Shown: positions 1 to 5,444 of the stretch, piece by piece | Layout of the letters: each line of letters starts with the position of its first letter | Numbering within the stretch: position 1 is the first letter of the stretch | From: Gammaproteobacteria bacterium | GTDB taxonomy: Bacteria; Pseudomonadota; Gammaproteobacteria; Porifericomitales; Porifericomitaceae | DNA length: 5,700 nucleotides | Assembly (NCBI GenBank): GCA_028817255.1 | Contig: JAPPQA010000156.1 | Coordinates: forward strand, 1 to 5,700 | Reading direction: 5' to 3' | Notes under the pieces: model-generated | Databases searched by the model: none | The model's input: the letters and a program-made list of their open reading frames with translations, nothing else | What the model was told of the DNA's origin: nothing | Translations under genes and position numbers: made by a program

Positions 1-53
1 ACATCGGGCTGGCGCCCTCGTCTTGCCGACTCCCCCTCAAGGGGGGAGTGATG
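1..53 (+). repeat. Right end of a dispersed REPIN/MITE-like repeat, truncated by the window edge
   Basis: Positions 13-54 are identical to 5401-5442, and 4-10 also matches 5393-5399 after a small indel. The copy at 5299-5441 has clear ends, so this is the right-hand end of another copy in the same orientation; its left part lies outside the window. It contains a hairpin with 8-bp arms (29-36 and 42-49, an ACTCCCCC arm) and a 5-base loop. There is no following T tract, so it does not look like a classical terminator. It ends about 70 bases upstream of the hemA start, so it may sit in or near the operon's promoter region. That placement is seen; any effect on expression is inference. Confidence 0.75.
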
Positions 54-111
54 CACTGCACTTGTGTTGTCCGCGAGCATGGCGCAAAATCCGCTCTGGG
101 ACGAACCCTGC

Positions 112-116
112 GGGGA
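112..116 (+). promoter_or_regulatory. Probable ribosome binding site of hemA
   Basis: A GGGGA run lies 7 bases before the ATG at 124. It helps choose that ATG over the in-frame GTG at 64 and ATG at 79. No similarly placed purine run precedes those two; the G run of the repeat at 41-46 is too far from 64. The match to the Shine-Dalgarno consensus is only partial. Confidence 0.45.
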
Positions 117-123
117 TCCGCCG

Positions 124-1341
124 ATGGCACTGCTGGCACTGGGGGTAAACCACAAAAACGCGCCCGTGGAGGTGCGCGAGCGACTGGCCTTTGAGGCCGG
201 CGCCATACCCGGCGCCCTATCCAGCCTGTCCAGCCGGAAAGGGGTGCGGGAAGCGGCGATCCTTTCCACCTGCAACCGCACCGAGCTGTACTGCAATCTG
301 CACGAGGGCGGCAAACGCGGCCTCGCCGACTGGCTGGCCGGCTACCACGGCCTGCGCGAGGACAGCCTGCTCCCCTACCTGTACGCGCACCCCGGCCAGC
401 GGGCGGTAAGGCATGTCATGCGCGTAGCCAGCGGCCTGGACTCCATGGTCGTGGGCGAACCCCAGGTCCTGGGACAACTCAAGCTCGCTTACGAAGCGGC
501 GCTCGACGCGGGGACGGTCGGGCCGCTGCTGAACCGGCTGTTTCAACACTCGTTCTCGGCGGCGAAGCAGGTGCGCAGCAGCACCGCGATCGGCCACAGC
601 CCGCTGTCCGTCGCGGCGGTGGCGGTCAAACTGGCCCGGCAGGTCTGCCGGCTGAGCGACAGCAGCGTGCTGCTGGTCGGCGCGGGAGAGACCATAGAGA
701 TCGCCGCCAGGCGCTTGCGCCAAGAGAACATCCGGCGAATGATCGTCGCCAACCGCACCCTGGAGACGGCGCAACGGCTGGCGCAGGCGTGCCAGGGCTA
801 CGCGATTCACCTGGCCGCCATGCCGGACCATTTGGCGGAGGCGGACATCGTACTCTGCTGCACGGGGAGCCGGACGCCCGTACTCTCCATGGAGGCCGTG
901 GCGAAGGCAGGCGCCGCGCGCAAACACAAACCCATGTTCCTGGTTGACCTCGCCGTCCCCCGGGACATAGACCCGCGGGTGGCCGATCTGGAAGAAGCCT
1001 ACCTCTATACCGTGGACGATCTGGAACAGGTCATAGACCGAAACCTGGACGACCGCAAGGAAGCGGCAAGAGAAGCGGAGGAGATTATCCGCGCCCGCGT
1101 CAGCCGCTTTATGGAATGGCTGCAGGGGCGCCAGGCCGTGCCCGATATCCGCGCCCTGCGCGAACGCGCCTGGCTGCTCCGGGAGCAGGCGCTGGAGGAC
1201 GCGGAGCGCCAACTGAGCAACGGCACCCCCGCCTCCGAAGTGCTGCGCCGGGTCACCCGCGCGCTGACCGGGAGATTGCTGCACCTGCCCACGGTAAGCC
1301 TGCGCGCAGGACGCTCCGACGGCGGGCGCGAGACCGAATAA
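124..1341 (+). CDS. hemA: Glutamyl-tRNA reductase
   Basis: Reduces glutamyl-tRNA(Glu) with NADPH to glutamate-1-semialdehyde, the first committed step of C5-pathway tetrapyrrole (heme, siroheme) synthesis in the cytosol. The 405 residues are close to the 418 of E. coli HemA. The N-terminal catalytic domain carries the STCNRTELY motif with the nucleophilic cysteine at residue 50, the same number as in E. coli. His97 and the GLDSMVVGEPQ block (104-114) follow. A Rossmann NADPH domain has VGAGE at 185-189 and DLAVPRDIDP at 275-284. The C-terminal helical dimerisation region runs from about 300 to the end. The start at 124 gives MALLALGVNH, aligning with the usual family N-terminus; the 20-residue extension possible from GTG 64 looks unconserved. 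It is the first gene of the operon, 87 bases before prfA. No promoter consensus could be recognised upstream. Confidence 0.97.
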   Translation: MALLALGVNHKNAPVEVRERLAFEAGAIPGALSSLSSRKGVREAAILSTCNRTELYCNLHEGGKRGLADWLAGYHGLREDSLLPYLYAHPGQRAVRHVMRVASGLDSMVVGEPQVLGQLKLAYEAALDAGTVGPLLNRLFQHSFSAAKQVRSSTAIGHSPLSVAAVAVKLARQVCRLSDSSVLLVGAGETIEIAARRLRQENIRRMIVANRTLETAQRLAQACQGYAIHLAAMPDHLAEADIVLCCTGSRTPVLSMEAVAKAGAARKHKPMFLVDLAVPRDIDPRVADLEEAYLYTVDDLEQVIDRNLDDRKEAAREAEEIIRARVSRFMEWLQGRQAVPDIRALRERAWLLREQALEDAERQLSNGTPASEVLRRVTRALTGRLLHLPTVSLRAGRSDGGRETE

Positions 1342-1402
1342 GGCCGCCGCGCTCCCCGGCCGCCGCCCTGCCCCCGCCGCGCCGCGCGGCCATAGCCGCA
1401 GT

Positions 1403-1419
1403 CGGCGGACGAGCCGCCG
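1403..1419 (+). promoter_or_regulatory. GC-rich hairpin immediately upstream of prfA
   Basis: In the 87-base hemA-prfA gap, CGGCGG (1403-1408) and CCGCCG (1414-1419) form a 6-bp all-GC stem with a 5-base loop. The stem ends 9 bases before the prfA ATG, exactly where a Shine-Dalgarno sequence should be; none is visible there. The rest of the gap is also rich in GGCCGCC-type repeats that could fold in other ways. The hairpin could modulate prfA initiation or hemA mRNA processing, but in such GC-rich DNA it may be incidental. Confidence 0.3.
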
Positions 1420-1428
1420 CAAAAACCG

Positions 1429-2523
1429 ATGATCAAAAAGAGCCTGCAAGACAAGCTGGAAGGACTGGAACGGCGGCTGGAAAAAATTGACGCCCTGCTG
1501 GGCAATGCCGGAGTCTGCAACGACCGCGACCGCTACCGGCAACTGGCCAGGGAGCGGGCGGAACTGGCGCCGGTCGTGTCCTGCTTCCGGGACTACCGGG
1601 GCAACGAGGACGCCATCGGCGCCGCCATGCAACTGACCCGGGACGCGGACCCCGGGATCCGGGAACTGGCGCAGGCGGAACTCAAGGAGGCGAAAGGCAG
1701 GGAAACGCAGTTGCAGCAAGACCTCCACCGCCTGCTGCTGCCCCGCGACCCGGACGACGCCAAAAACATCTTTCTGGAAATCCGCGCCGGCGCGGGCGGG
1801 CGGGAGGCGGCGCTATTCGCCGGCGATCTGATGCGCATGTATTGCCGCTATGCCGAGGCGCGGCGCTGGCAGGTGGAGATCGTCAACAGCCATCCCAGCG
1901 AATTGGACGGCTACCGGGAGGTGGTCCTGCGGATTATCGGCAAGGCCGTCTATTCCCGCCTCAAATTCGAGTCCGGCGTCCACCGGGTGCAGCGCGTCCC
2001 GGAGACCGAGACGCAGGGCCGCATTCACACCTCCACCTGCACGGTCGCCGTGCTGCCGGAGGCAGAGCGGGTGGACCGCATCGAGGTGCAACCGGACGAA
2101 CTTCGCATAGACACTTTTCGCGCCTCGGGAGCGGGGGGGCAGCACGTCAACAAGACCGATTCCGCGATCCGCATCCTGCACCTGCCTACCGGGACCGTGG
2201 TGGAGTGCCAGGACGAACGCTCCCAGCACAAGAACCGCGCCAAGGCGATGGCGCTGCTGCAAGCGCGGCTGCTGGCCGCGGAGCGCGGCAGGCAGGCCCA
2301 GGAGCGGGCGGAAAGCCGGCGGCTGCTGGTGGGCAGCGGCGCCCGCTCGGAGCGGATTCGCACCTACAATTTTCCGCAAAACCGGATGACGGATCACCGC
2401 ATCCAACTGACCTTGCACCAGTTGGGGGACGTGCTGCTCGGCAAAATAGACGCCGTGATCGAACCGCTGATCAGCGAGTACCAGGCCCAGGCGCTGAGCG
2501 CGGCGGCGGACAGCGCGCAATGA
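1429..2523 (+). CDS. prfA: Peptide chain release factor 1 (RF1)
   Basis: Class I release factor that recognises UAA and UAG in the ribosomal A site and triggers peptidyl-tRNA hydrolysis. The 364 residues include a helical N-terminal domain (about 1-105), the acidic LLLPRDPDD stretch (102-110) and the EIRAGAGGREAALFAGDL block (117-134). The codon-recognition tripeptide is at 191-193 and reads PET. This fits the PxT form of RF1 (PAT in E. coli) and not the SPF motif of RF2. The catalytic GGQ is at 236-238 within RASGAGGQHVNKTDSAIRI, and ECQDERSQHKN (259-269) follows. The ATG at 1429 lacks a clear Shine-Dalgarno and lies just after a GC hairpin. Its stop overlaps the prmC start (ATGA). Gln238 is the expected methylation target of the PrmC encoded next. 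Confidence 0.98.
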   Translation: MIKKSLQDKLEGLERRLEKIDALLGNAGVCNDRDRYRQLARERAELAPVVSCFRDYRGNEDAIGAAMQLTRDADPGIRELAQAELKEAKGRETQLQQDLHRLLLPRDPDDAKNIFLEIRAGAGGREAALFAGDLMRMYCRYAEARRWQVEIVNSHPSELDGYREVVLRIIGKAVYSRLKFESGVHRVQRVPETETQGRIHTSTCTVAVLPEAERVDRIEVQPDELRIDTFRASGAGGQHVNKTDSAIRILHLPTGTVVECQDERSQHKNRAKAMALLQARLLAAERGRQAQERAESRRLLVGSGARSERIRTYNFPQNRMTDHRIQLTLHQLGDVLLGKIDAVIEPLISEYQAQALSAAADSAQ

Positions 2524-3380
2524 CGCCGCGGGACCATGCCGCCACCGTGCGTTCGCTGCTCTTCGAGGCGGCGCGCGTATTGGGGGCCGGCGGGCGCGGC
2601 CGGCTGGAGGCGGAACTGCTGCTGGCCGACGTATTGGCGACGGGACGGGCGCGGCTGTACGCGCACCCGGAGATGCCGGTGGCGGCGGCGGCGGCGCGGC
2701 GGTTCCGGGCGCTGCTGGCCCGGCGCGCCCTGGGCTGGCCCGTCGCCTACCTTACCGGCCTGCGGGAATTCTGGTCGCTGCCGCTGCGGGTCAGCACGCA
2801 TACGCTGATCCCCCGTCCCGAGACCGAAGAGGTAGTACGGGCGGCGCTGAAGCTGATTCCCGCGGGCACGGCCGCGCGGGTCGCCGACCTCGGCACGGGC
2901 TGCGGCGCGATCGCCGTAGCGCTCGCCGGCGAACGCCCCGCCGCCCAGGTGCTGGCGACGGACATTTGTCCCCGCGCCCTGCGGGTCGCGGCGGCCAACG
3001 GCAGGCGCGCGCGACGGCGAAACCTGCGGCTGCGGCGGGGGGACTGGTACGCCCCCCTTCGGGGAATGCGCTTCGACCTGATCGTCAGCAATCCTCCGTA
3101 CATCGCCCCAGGCGACCCGCACCTGAAGCGCGGAGACCTCCGTTTCGAACCGCGGCGGGCGCTGGTAGGACGCCGGGACGGCCTGCAAGAGTTGCGCGCC
3201 CTGGTCGCCGGCGCGCCCGCCCATCTCGCCCCCGGCGGCGCTCTGATATTGGAGCATGGCCGCGGCCAGGGGGAACAGGCGCGCGGACTCTTCCGGCGCC
3301 GCGGTTACCGGCGCATCCGTACGCACCGCGACCTCGCGGGCCGCGAGCGAGTCACACAGGGGACCGCCCCCCGTGACTAG
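2520..3380 (+). CDS. prmC: Release factor glutamine N5-methyltransferase (PrmC/HemK)
   Basis: S-adenosylmethionine-dependent methylation of the GGQ glutamine of RF1 and RF2, which stimulates termination. The 286 residues have a helical substrate-binding N-domain (about 1-85), then PxTLIPRPETE-like residues at 92-103 and a Rossmann methyltransferase domain. SAM motif I is DLGTGCGAIAVALA (123-136); it has Cys where Ser or Thr is usual. The catalytic NPPY is at 191-194 in IVSNPPYIAPGDPHL, followed by GDLRFEPRRALVG and LILEHG (242-247). The ending GRERVTQG resembles E. coli PrmC. The start is the ATG of the ATGA overlap with prfA, which implies translational coupling. The long reading frame continuing upstream inside prfA is not part of the gene. 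The protein is very arginine-rich, in line with the GC-rich codon choice. Confidence 0.97.
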   Translation: MTPRDHAATVRSLLFEAARVLGAGGRGRLEAELLLADVLATGRARLYAHPEMPVAAAAARRFRALLARRALGWPVAYLTGLREFWSLPLRVSTHTLIPRPETEEVVRAALKLIPAGTAARVADLGTGCGAIAVALAGERPAAQVLATDICPRALRVAAANGRRARRRNLRLRRGDWYAPLRGMRFDLIVSNPPYIAPGDPHLKRGDLRFEPRRALVGRRDGLQELRALVAGAPAHLAPGGALILEHGRGQGEQARGLFRRRGYRRIRTHRDLAGRERVTQGTAPRD

Positions 3381-3546
3381 GCCGCCGCCCGGCCCCCCGG
3401 CTTGCCGCCAGGCGCCCGGCGAGCCGCTCCCCTCCTGGCGCGCCTACCTGCAATCGGCTTACGCCATTTGCCGCCGCCGCCGCTTTGCGCCCGCCTCCCG
3501 CCGCGCCCCCCAGCAATGGCGCAGGCACCTGCAAGACAATGACTGA
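3373..3546 (+). CDS. Possible small arginine- and proline-rich protein between prmC and moeB
   Basis: A GTG-started frame of 57 codons fills the 158-base gap between prmC and moeB. It overlaps the prmC end (GTGACTAG) and the moeB start (ATGACTGA) by 8 bases each. Third codon positions are mostly G or C (9 of 57 end in A or T), like the flanking genes. The product begins VTRPPPGPP, has an SWRAYLQSAYAI stretch near the middle and a basic tail ending QQWRRHLQDND; it is not recognised. For: the tight overlaps at both ends and the lack of a good ribosome binding site before moeB, which coupling would explain. Against: low sequence complexity, no clear Shine-Dalgarno of its own, and open frames being common by chance in GC-rich DNA. 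It may simply be spacer. Confidence 0.3.
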   Translation: MTRPPPGPPACRQAPGEPLPSWRAYLQSAYAICRRRRFAPASRRAPQQWRRHLQDND

Positions 3547-4336
3547 AGCGGGCGAATTGCAAGACGAACAACTGCTGCGCTACAGCCGGCAGATCATGCT
3601 GACGCAGATTGATGTCGCCGGGCAACTGCGCCTGCGGCGCGCGCGAACGCTGGTGATCGGACTGGGGGGCCTGGGCTCCCCGGTGGCCATGTACCTGGCG
3701 GCGGCCGGCGTGGGCGAACTGACCCTGGCCGACCACGACCGCGTGGACCTCTCCAACTTGCAGCGTCAACTCCTGCACCGCACGGCCGACATCGGCGCCC
3801 GCAAGACGGAATCCGCGCGCGCGCGCGTTCTGGAACTGAACCCGGAAGTCCGCACCCGGCTGGTCGGGGAACGGCTGGCCGGACAGACCCTGGAGGCGGA
3901 GGCCGCCAGGGCCGACATAGTGGTGGACGCCACCGACAACTTCGCCTCCCGTTTTGCCATCAACCGGGTCTGCGCCCGGCTGCGGAAACCGCTGGTCTCG
4001 GGGGCGGCCGCCCGCTTCGAGGGACAAGTCGGCGTCTTCGACACCCGGCGGCCCGACAGCCCCTGCTACCGGTGCCTGTACCCGCAAGAGGCGGCCGACC
4101 GCCGCCTGAGCTGCGACGAGGCGGGGGTCGTCGCCCCCCTGCTCGGCATCATCGGCAGCGTACAGGCGCTGGAGACCATGAAGGTGTTAATGGACATCGG
4201 CCGCCCCCTCTACGGCAGATTGCTGTTGCTGGACGCCCTGCGCATGGAATGGCAATGCCTGCGTCTGCCCCGCGACCCGGACTGCCCCGACTGCGGCGCC
4301 CGCCCCCCGCCCGCCGCCGAACCCGAAGAAGCATGA
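3539..4336 (+). CDS. moeB: MoeB/ThiF-family sulfur-carrier adenylyltransferase (E1-like)
   Basis: Adenylates the C-terminal Gly-Gly of a ubiquitin-like sulfur carrier (MoaD for molybdopterin, ThiS for thiamine, or another) so that it can be thiolated. The 265 residues compare with 249 in E. coli MoeB. LLRYSRQI (12-19) precedes a nucleotide-binding IGLGGLGSPVAMYLAAAGVG loop (40-59). The DxxDLSNLQRQ block (67-77) carries the adenylation arginine, then GARKTESA (86-93) with Lys89 and DATDN (130-134) with the Mg-ATP aspartate. Two zinc-binding pairs, CYRC (176-179) and CPDC (249-252), are intact, and SCDEAGVVAPLLG (191-203) holds the family's conserved cysteine. There is no rhodanese extension; a short proline/glutamate-rich tail ends the protein. 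The ATG at 3539 is chosen because the N-terminus matches MoeB; a TTG at 3485 would add 18 unconserved residues. No carrier gene is in view, so MoaD versus ThiS specificity is open. Confidence 0.93.
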   Translation: MTEAGELQDEQLLRYSRQIMLTQIDVAGQLRLRRARTLVIGLGGLGSPVAMYLAAAGVGELTLADHDRVDLSNLQRQLLHRTADIGARKTESARARVLELNPEVRTRLVGERLAGQTLEAEAARADIVVDATDNFASRFAINRVCARLRKPLVSGAAARFEGQVGVFDTRRPDSPCYRCLYPQEAADRRLSCDEAGVVAPLLGIIGSVQALETMKVLMDIGRPLYGRLLLLDALRMEWQCLRLPRDPDCPDCGARPPPAAEPEEA

Positions 4337-4342
4337 GCCCCA

Positions 4343-4364
4343 TTTTCGGCTCGAGTCCCGAAAA
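4343..4364. terminator. Weak hairpin in the convergent gap between moeB and the minus-strand genes
   Basis: TTTTCGG (4343-4349) and CCGAAAA (4358-4364) form a 7-bp stem with an 8-base loop, 6 bases after the moeB stop and 25 bases beyond the stop of the opposing gene at 4390. The position suits a shared terminator for converging transcripts. However, four of the seven pairs are A-T, and no T tract follows the stem on either strand except the T residues within it. It is therefore a weak candidate. Confidence 0.25.
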
Positions 4365-4389
4365 ACCGGCACGGGCGCCTGCCGCGCCG

Positions 4390-4698
4390 CTAATTCAGAT
4401 CGAAGAGAGCCATCGCGGCCAGGATGACGGCAATACCCCCGGCCATGCGCCACGTCAGCCGCGCCTCCCGGGCGGCCATCTCCGCCCTTACGGAAGAAAT
4501 ATCCTCCCTTACGGCGCAGAGATCTTCTCTTACGGCGGAGATATCTTCTCGCGCGGCAAAGACATCCGCCCTGGTTGCCATGTCGCTGGCAACCGCAACG
4601 GACTGCGCCGCCGCCCGCGCCTTGTCGTCCGATGCCCCCGCGTCCCGCAGGGCGTCCAATAGCTCGATATTCGCCTGGGTCATGCCGTGATCGATCAT
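4390..4698 (-). CDS. Small coiled-coil protein with C-terminal membrane anchor
   Basis: A 102-residue protein of unassigned function. The N-terminal part (about 7-47, TQANIELLDALRDAG then DDKARAAAQSVA) looks helical. It is followed by four consecutive seven-residue units at 48-75 (AAREDIS, AVREDLC, AVREDIS, SVRAEMA), a strong coiled-coil pattern. After AREARLTWRM comes one hydrophobic segment (about 85-100, AGGIAVILAAMALFDL) ending two residues from the C-terminus. This layout resembles the DUF1640-type small coiled-coil/TM proteins common in proteobacteria; I place it there only by architecture and the RLTWRM-like pre-membrane motif. The start could be the ATG at 4698 or the one at 4683 (MTQANIE); neither has a clear Shine-Dalgarno. 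It lies downstream of comEA on the same strand, about 100 bases apart, with a strong hairpin between them. The open frame on the opposite strand lacks this organisation. Confidence 0.75.
   Translation of the reverse strand: MIDHGMTQANIELLDALRDAGASDDKARAAAQSVAVASDMATRADVFAAREDISAVREDLCAVREDISSVRAEMAAREARLTWRMAGGIAVILAAMALFDLN
4474..4557 (-). repeat. Four 21-bp tandem units encoding the heptads of the coiled-coil protein
   Basis: The DNA here repeats with a 21-bp period. On the plus strand the segments beginning at 4487, 4508 and 4529 all start CTTACGG and share about three quarters or more of their bases; the flanking units are more diverged. One 21-bp unit equals one seven-residue heptad (AVREDxx), so the repeat preserves reading frame and coiled-coil register. 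This suggests growth by slippage or unequal recombination and possible copy-number variation between strains. Confidence 0.8.
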
Positions 4699-4728
4699 AA
4701 TCTACATCGCGGGCGCTTGCCACGCGCC

Positions 4729-4780
4729 GCCGCCGGGCGCCCAAGCGAAGGAGAGAGCAAGGAGGCGGGCGCCCGGCGGC
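4729..4780 (-). terminator. Perfect 14-bp GC-rich inverted repeat downstream of comEA
   Basis: GCCGCCGGGCGCCC (4729-4742) and its exact reverse complement (4767-4780) are separated by 24 purine-rich bases. On the minus strand this lies 21 bases after the comEA stop and 30 bases before the ATG of the next gene. There is no T tract after the stem, so intrinsic termination is doubtful. It could stabilise the 3' end of the comEA message, attenuate read-through into the coiled-coil gene, or be a binding site. The structure is certain from the sequence; its role is inference. Confidence 0.45.
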
Positions 4781-4801
4781 ACACAACCATGGAGCCAGCG
4801 T

Positions 4802-5116
4802 TTATTCCACGGTCAGGAATTCGCGGTTCTTCTCGATGATGACGGGGCCGATCCCGCGCACATCCGCCAATTCGTCTATGGATTTGAACTCGCCGTTCTC
4901 TTCCCGGTAGGAAACGATGGCCCGGGCCTTGGCTTGTCCAATGCCCTTGATCAGCGCCAGGGTTGCCGCGTCGGCCGTATTGATGTTCACCGTTGCCGGG
5001 ATGGTCTCCGAAGCCGTCTCCGGCGTCATCTCCGGGGCCATCTCCGGGGTCGTCTCCGCGGCGCCTGCCAACAACGGCAGGAGCAGCAGGGACGCGAGCA
5101 GGATTTTTCCGGTCAT
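4802..5116 (-). CDS. comEA: ComEA-like secreted helix-hairpin-helix DNA-binding protein
   Basis: A 104-residue protein. Residues 1-20 are a signal peptide (MTGK, a leucine-rich core, then AGA-A), implying export to the periplasm. Residues 21-42 are a Thr/Pro/Glu linker built from four-residue units (TPEM, APEM, TPET, ASET, IPAT). Residues 43-104 are a complete ComEA helix-hairpin-helix domain: VNINTADAATLALIKGIG, then ARAIVSYREENGEFKSIDEL, then VRGIGPVI. The two hairpins are GIGQAKA (58-64) and GIGPVII (88-94). In Gram-negative competent bacteria such proteins bind incoming double-stranded DNA in the periplasm. The start at 5116 is chosen over the ATG at 5131 because GGAGG lies 8 bases before it and overlaps the earlier ATG. 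No other competence gene is nearby, so natural transformation cannot be concluded. Confidence 0.9.
   Translation of the reverse strand: MTGKILLASLLLLPLLAGAAETTPEMAPEMTPETASETIPATVNINTADAATLALIKGIGQAKARAIVSYREENGEFKSIDELADVRGIGPVIIEKNREFLTVE
4991..5050 (-). repeat. Degenerate 12-bp tandem repeat encoding the ComEA linker
   Basis: Five units of 12 bp encode TPEM-APEM-TPET-ASET-IPAT at residues 23-42. The first three or four units are clearly related (an ATCTCCGG-like core on the plus strand); the last is diverged. The linker sits between the signal peptide and the DNA-binding domain, where length is likely to be tolerated. Confidence 0.7.
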
Positions 5117-5124
5117 AGTCGCAA

Positions 5125-5129
5125 CCTCC
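5125..5129 (-). promoter_or_regulatory. Ribosome binding site of comEA
   Basis: GGAGG on the minus strand lies 8 bases before the ATG at 5116. It is the best Shine-Dalgarno match in the window and settles the start of comEA: the upstream in-frame ATG at 5131 overlaps it and cannot use it. Confidence 0.85.
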
Positions 5130-5131
5130 AT

Positions 5132-5298
5132 GTTCTTACGATTCCCTTACCCATGCGGGCAGAAGCAATCCTAGCCTGCCTACCGCCGAAAAAAATCATT
5201 CATTTGAAGGATTTTTGGGGGAGTGCGCGGCGGCCTCCAAGCCGTTACGCAAAGGCAAGCAAAGCGGCCCTCTTATTCCGCCATTCCCTCATTTTTCC
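5132..5298. other. Gene-free upstream region of comEA
   Basis: No reading frame here resembles a protein. It should contain the comEA promoter on the minus strand; the only notable signal is the AT-rich dyad at 5191-5216. From about 5217 the GC content rises again and the sequence leads into the repeat cluster, beginning with CCGCCATTCCC at 5278-5288. Confidence 0.6.
5191..5216. promoter_or_regulatory. AT-rich imperfect palindrome upstream of comEA
   Basis: A 26-bp dyad centred at 5203-5204 has AAAAATC/GATTTTT outer arms and TTCA/TGAA inner arms. The only mismatched pairs are 5198/5209 and the central one. It is an AT-rich island in very GC-rich DNA, about 75 bases before the comEA start, within range for a promoter or operator. 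On the minus strand it is followed by a T tract (rc of 5189-5195), so it could instead stop transcription entering from the repeats. No convincing -35/-10 pair was found. Confidence 0.3.
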
Positions 5299-5441
5299 CA
5301 TCACTCCCCCCTGGAGGGGGAGGAAGCGGCGGTTGCGATTTCCGTGTCCGCTGGGGGAAGGAGGCGCCGCTATGCCCCCCACCGGCGCGACTTCGGGCTC
5401 CGCCCTCGTCTTGCCGACTCCCCCTCAAGGGGGGAGTGATG
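5299..5441 (+). repeat. 143-bp REPIN/MITE-like element with 14-bp terminal inverted repeats
   Basis: CATCACTCCCCCCT (5299-5312) is the exact reverse complement of 5428-5441. Each end also folds on itself: CTCCCCC/GGGGGAG (5304-5310 and 5316-5322) and ACTCCCCC/GGGGGAGT (5417-5424 and 5430-5437), each with a 5-base loop. Two inverted REP-like palindromes joined by a spacer is the organisation of REPIN/BIME elements, which RAYT transposases can mobilise; a small MITE is the alternative. No target duplication is obvious. The element encodes nothing: the open frames across it exist only because stops are rare in such GC-rich sequence. A second, partial copy lies at 1-53. Confidence 0.75.
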
Positions 5442-5444
5442 CGC

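Noticed and set aside
29..49. Intrinsic terminator in front of hemA
   Set aside because: The 8-bp stem lacks a T tract and is part of a dispersed element also present at 5417-5437.
64..123. 20-residue N-terminal extension of HemA from GTG 64
   Set aside because: The ATG at 124 gives the family N-terminus and puts the catalytic cysteine at residue 50; the extension resembles nothing in the family.
217..1728. 503-codon open frame on the minus strand across hemA and prfA
   Set aside because: It lies opposite two certain genes, has low-complexity Arg/Gln/Ala/Gly-rich composition, and is explained by GC-rich codon usage leaving few stops on the opposite strand.
1842..2519. In-frame upstream extension of prmC inside prfA
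   Set aside because: The conserved PrmC N-terminus begins at the ATG at 2520; the upstream part is the prfA sequence read out of frame.
1813..2520. Minus-strand open frame opposite prfA
   Set aside because: Shadow of prfA, with no recognisable domain.
2394..3326. 310-codon minus-strand open frame opposite prmC
   Set aside because: Shadow of prmC; low complexity, and the opposite strand carries complete PrmC motifs.
3377..4087. Minus-strand open frame opposite moeB
   Set aside because: Shadow of moeB; Gly/Arg/Gln-rich and no domain seen.
4424..4690. Plus-strand frame opposite the coiled-coil gene
   Set aside because: The Ser/Ala-rich product mirrors the heptad repeats; the minus-strand product has a coherent coiled-coil plus membrane-segment layout.
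4187..4786. 199-codon minus-strand frame over the coiled-coil gene and the end of moeB
   Set aside because: A different frame of the same strand, arginine-rich with no domain; it overlaps better-supported genes.
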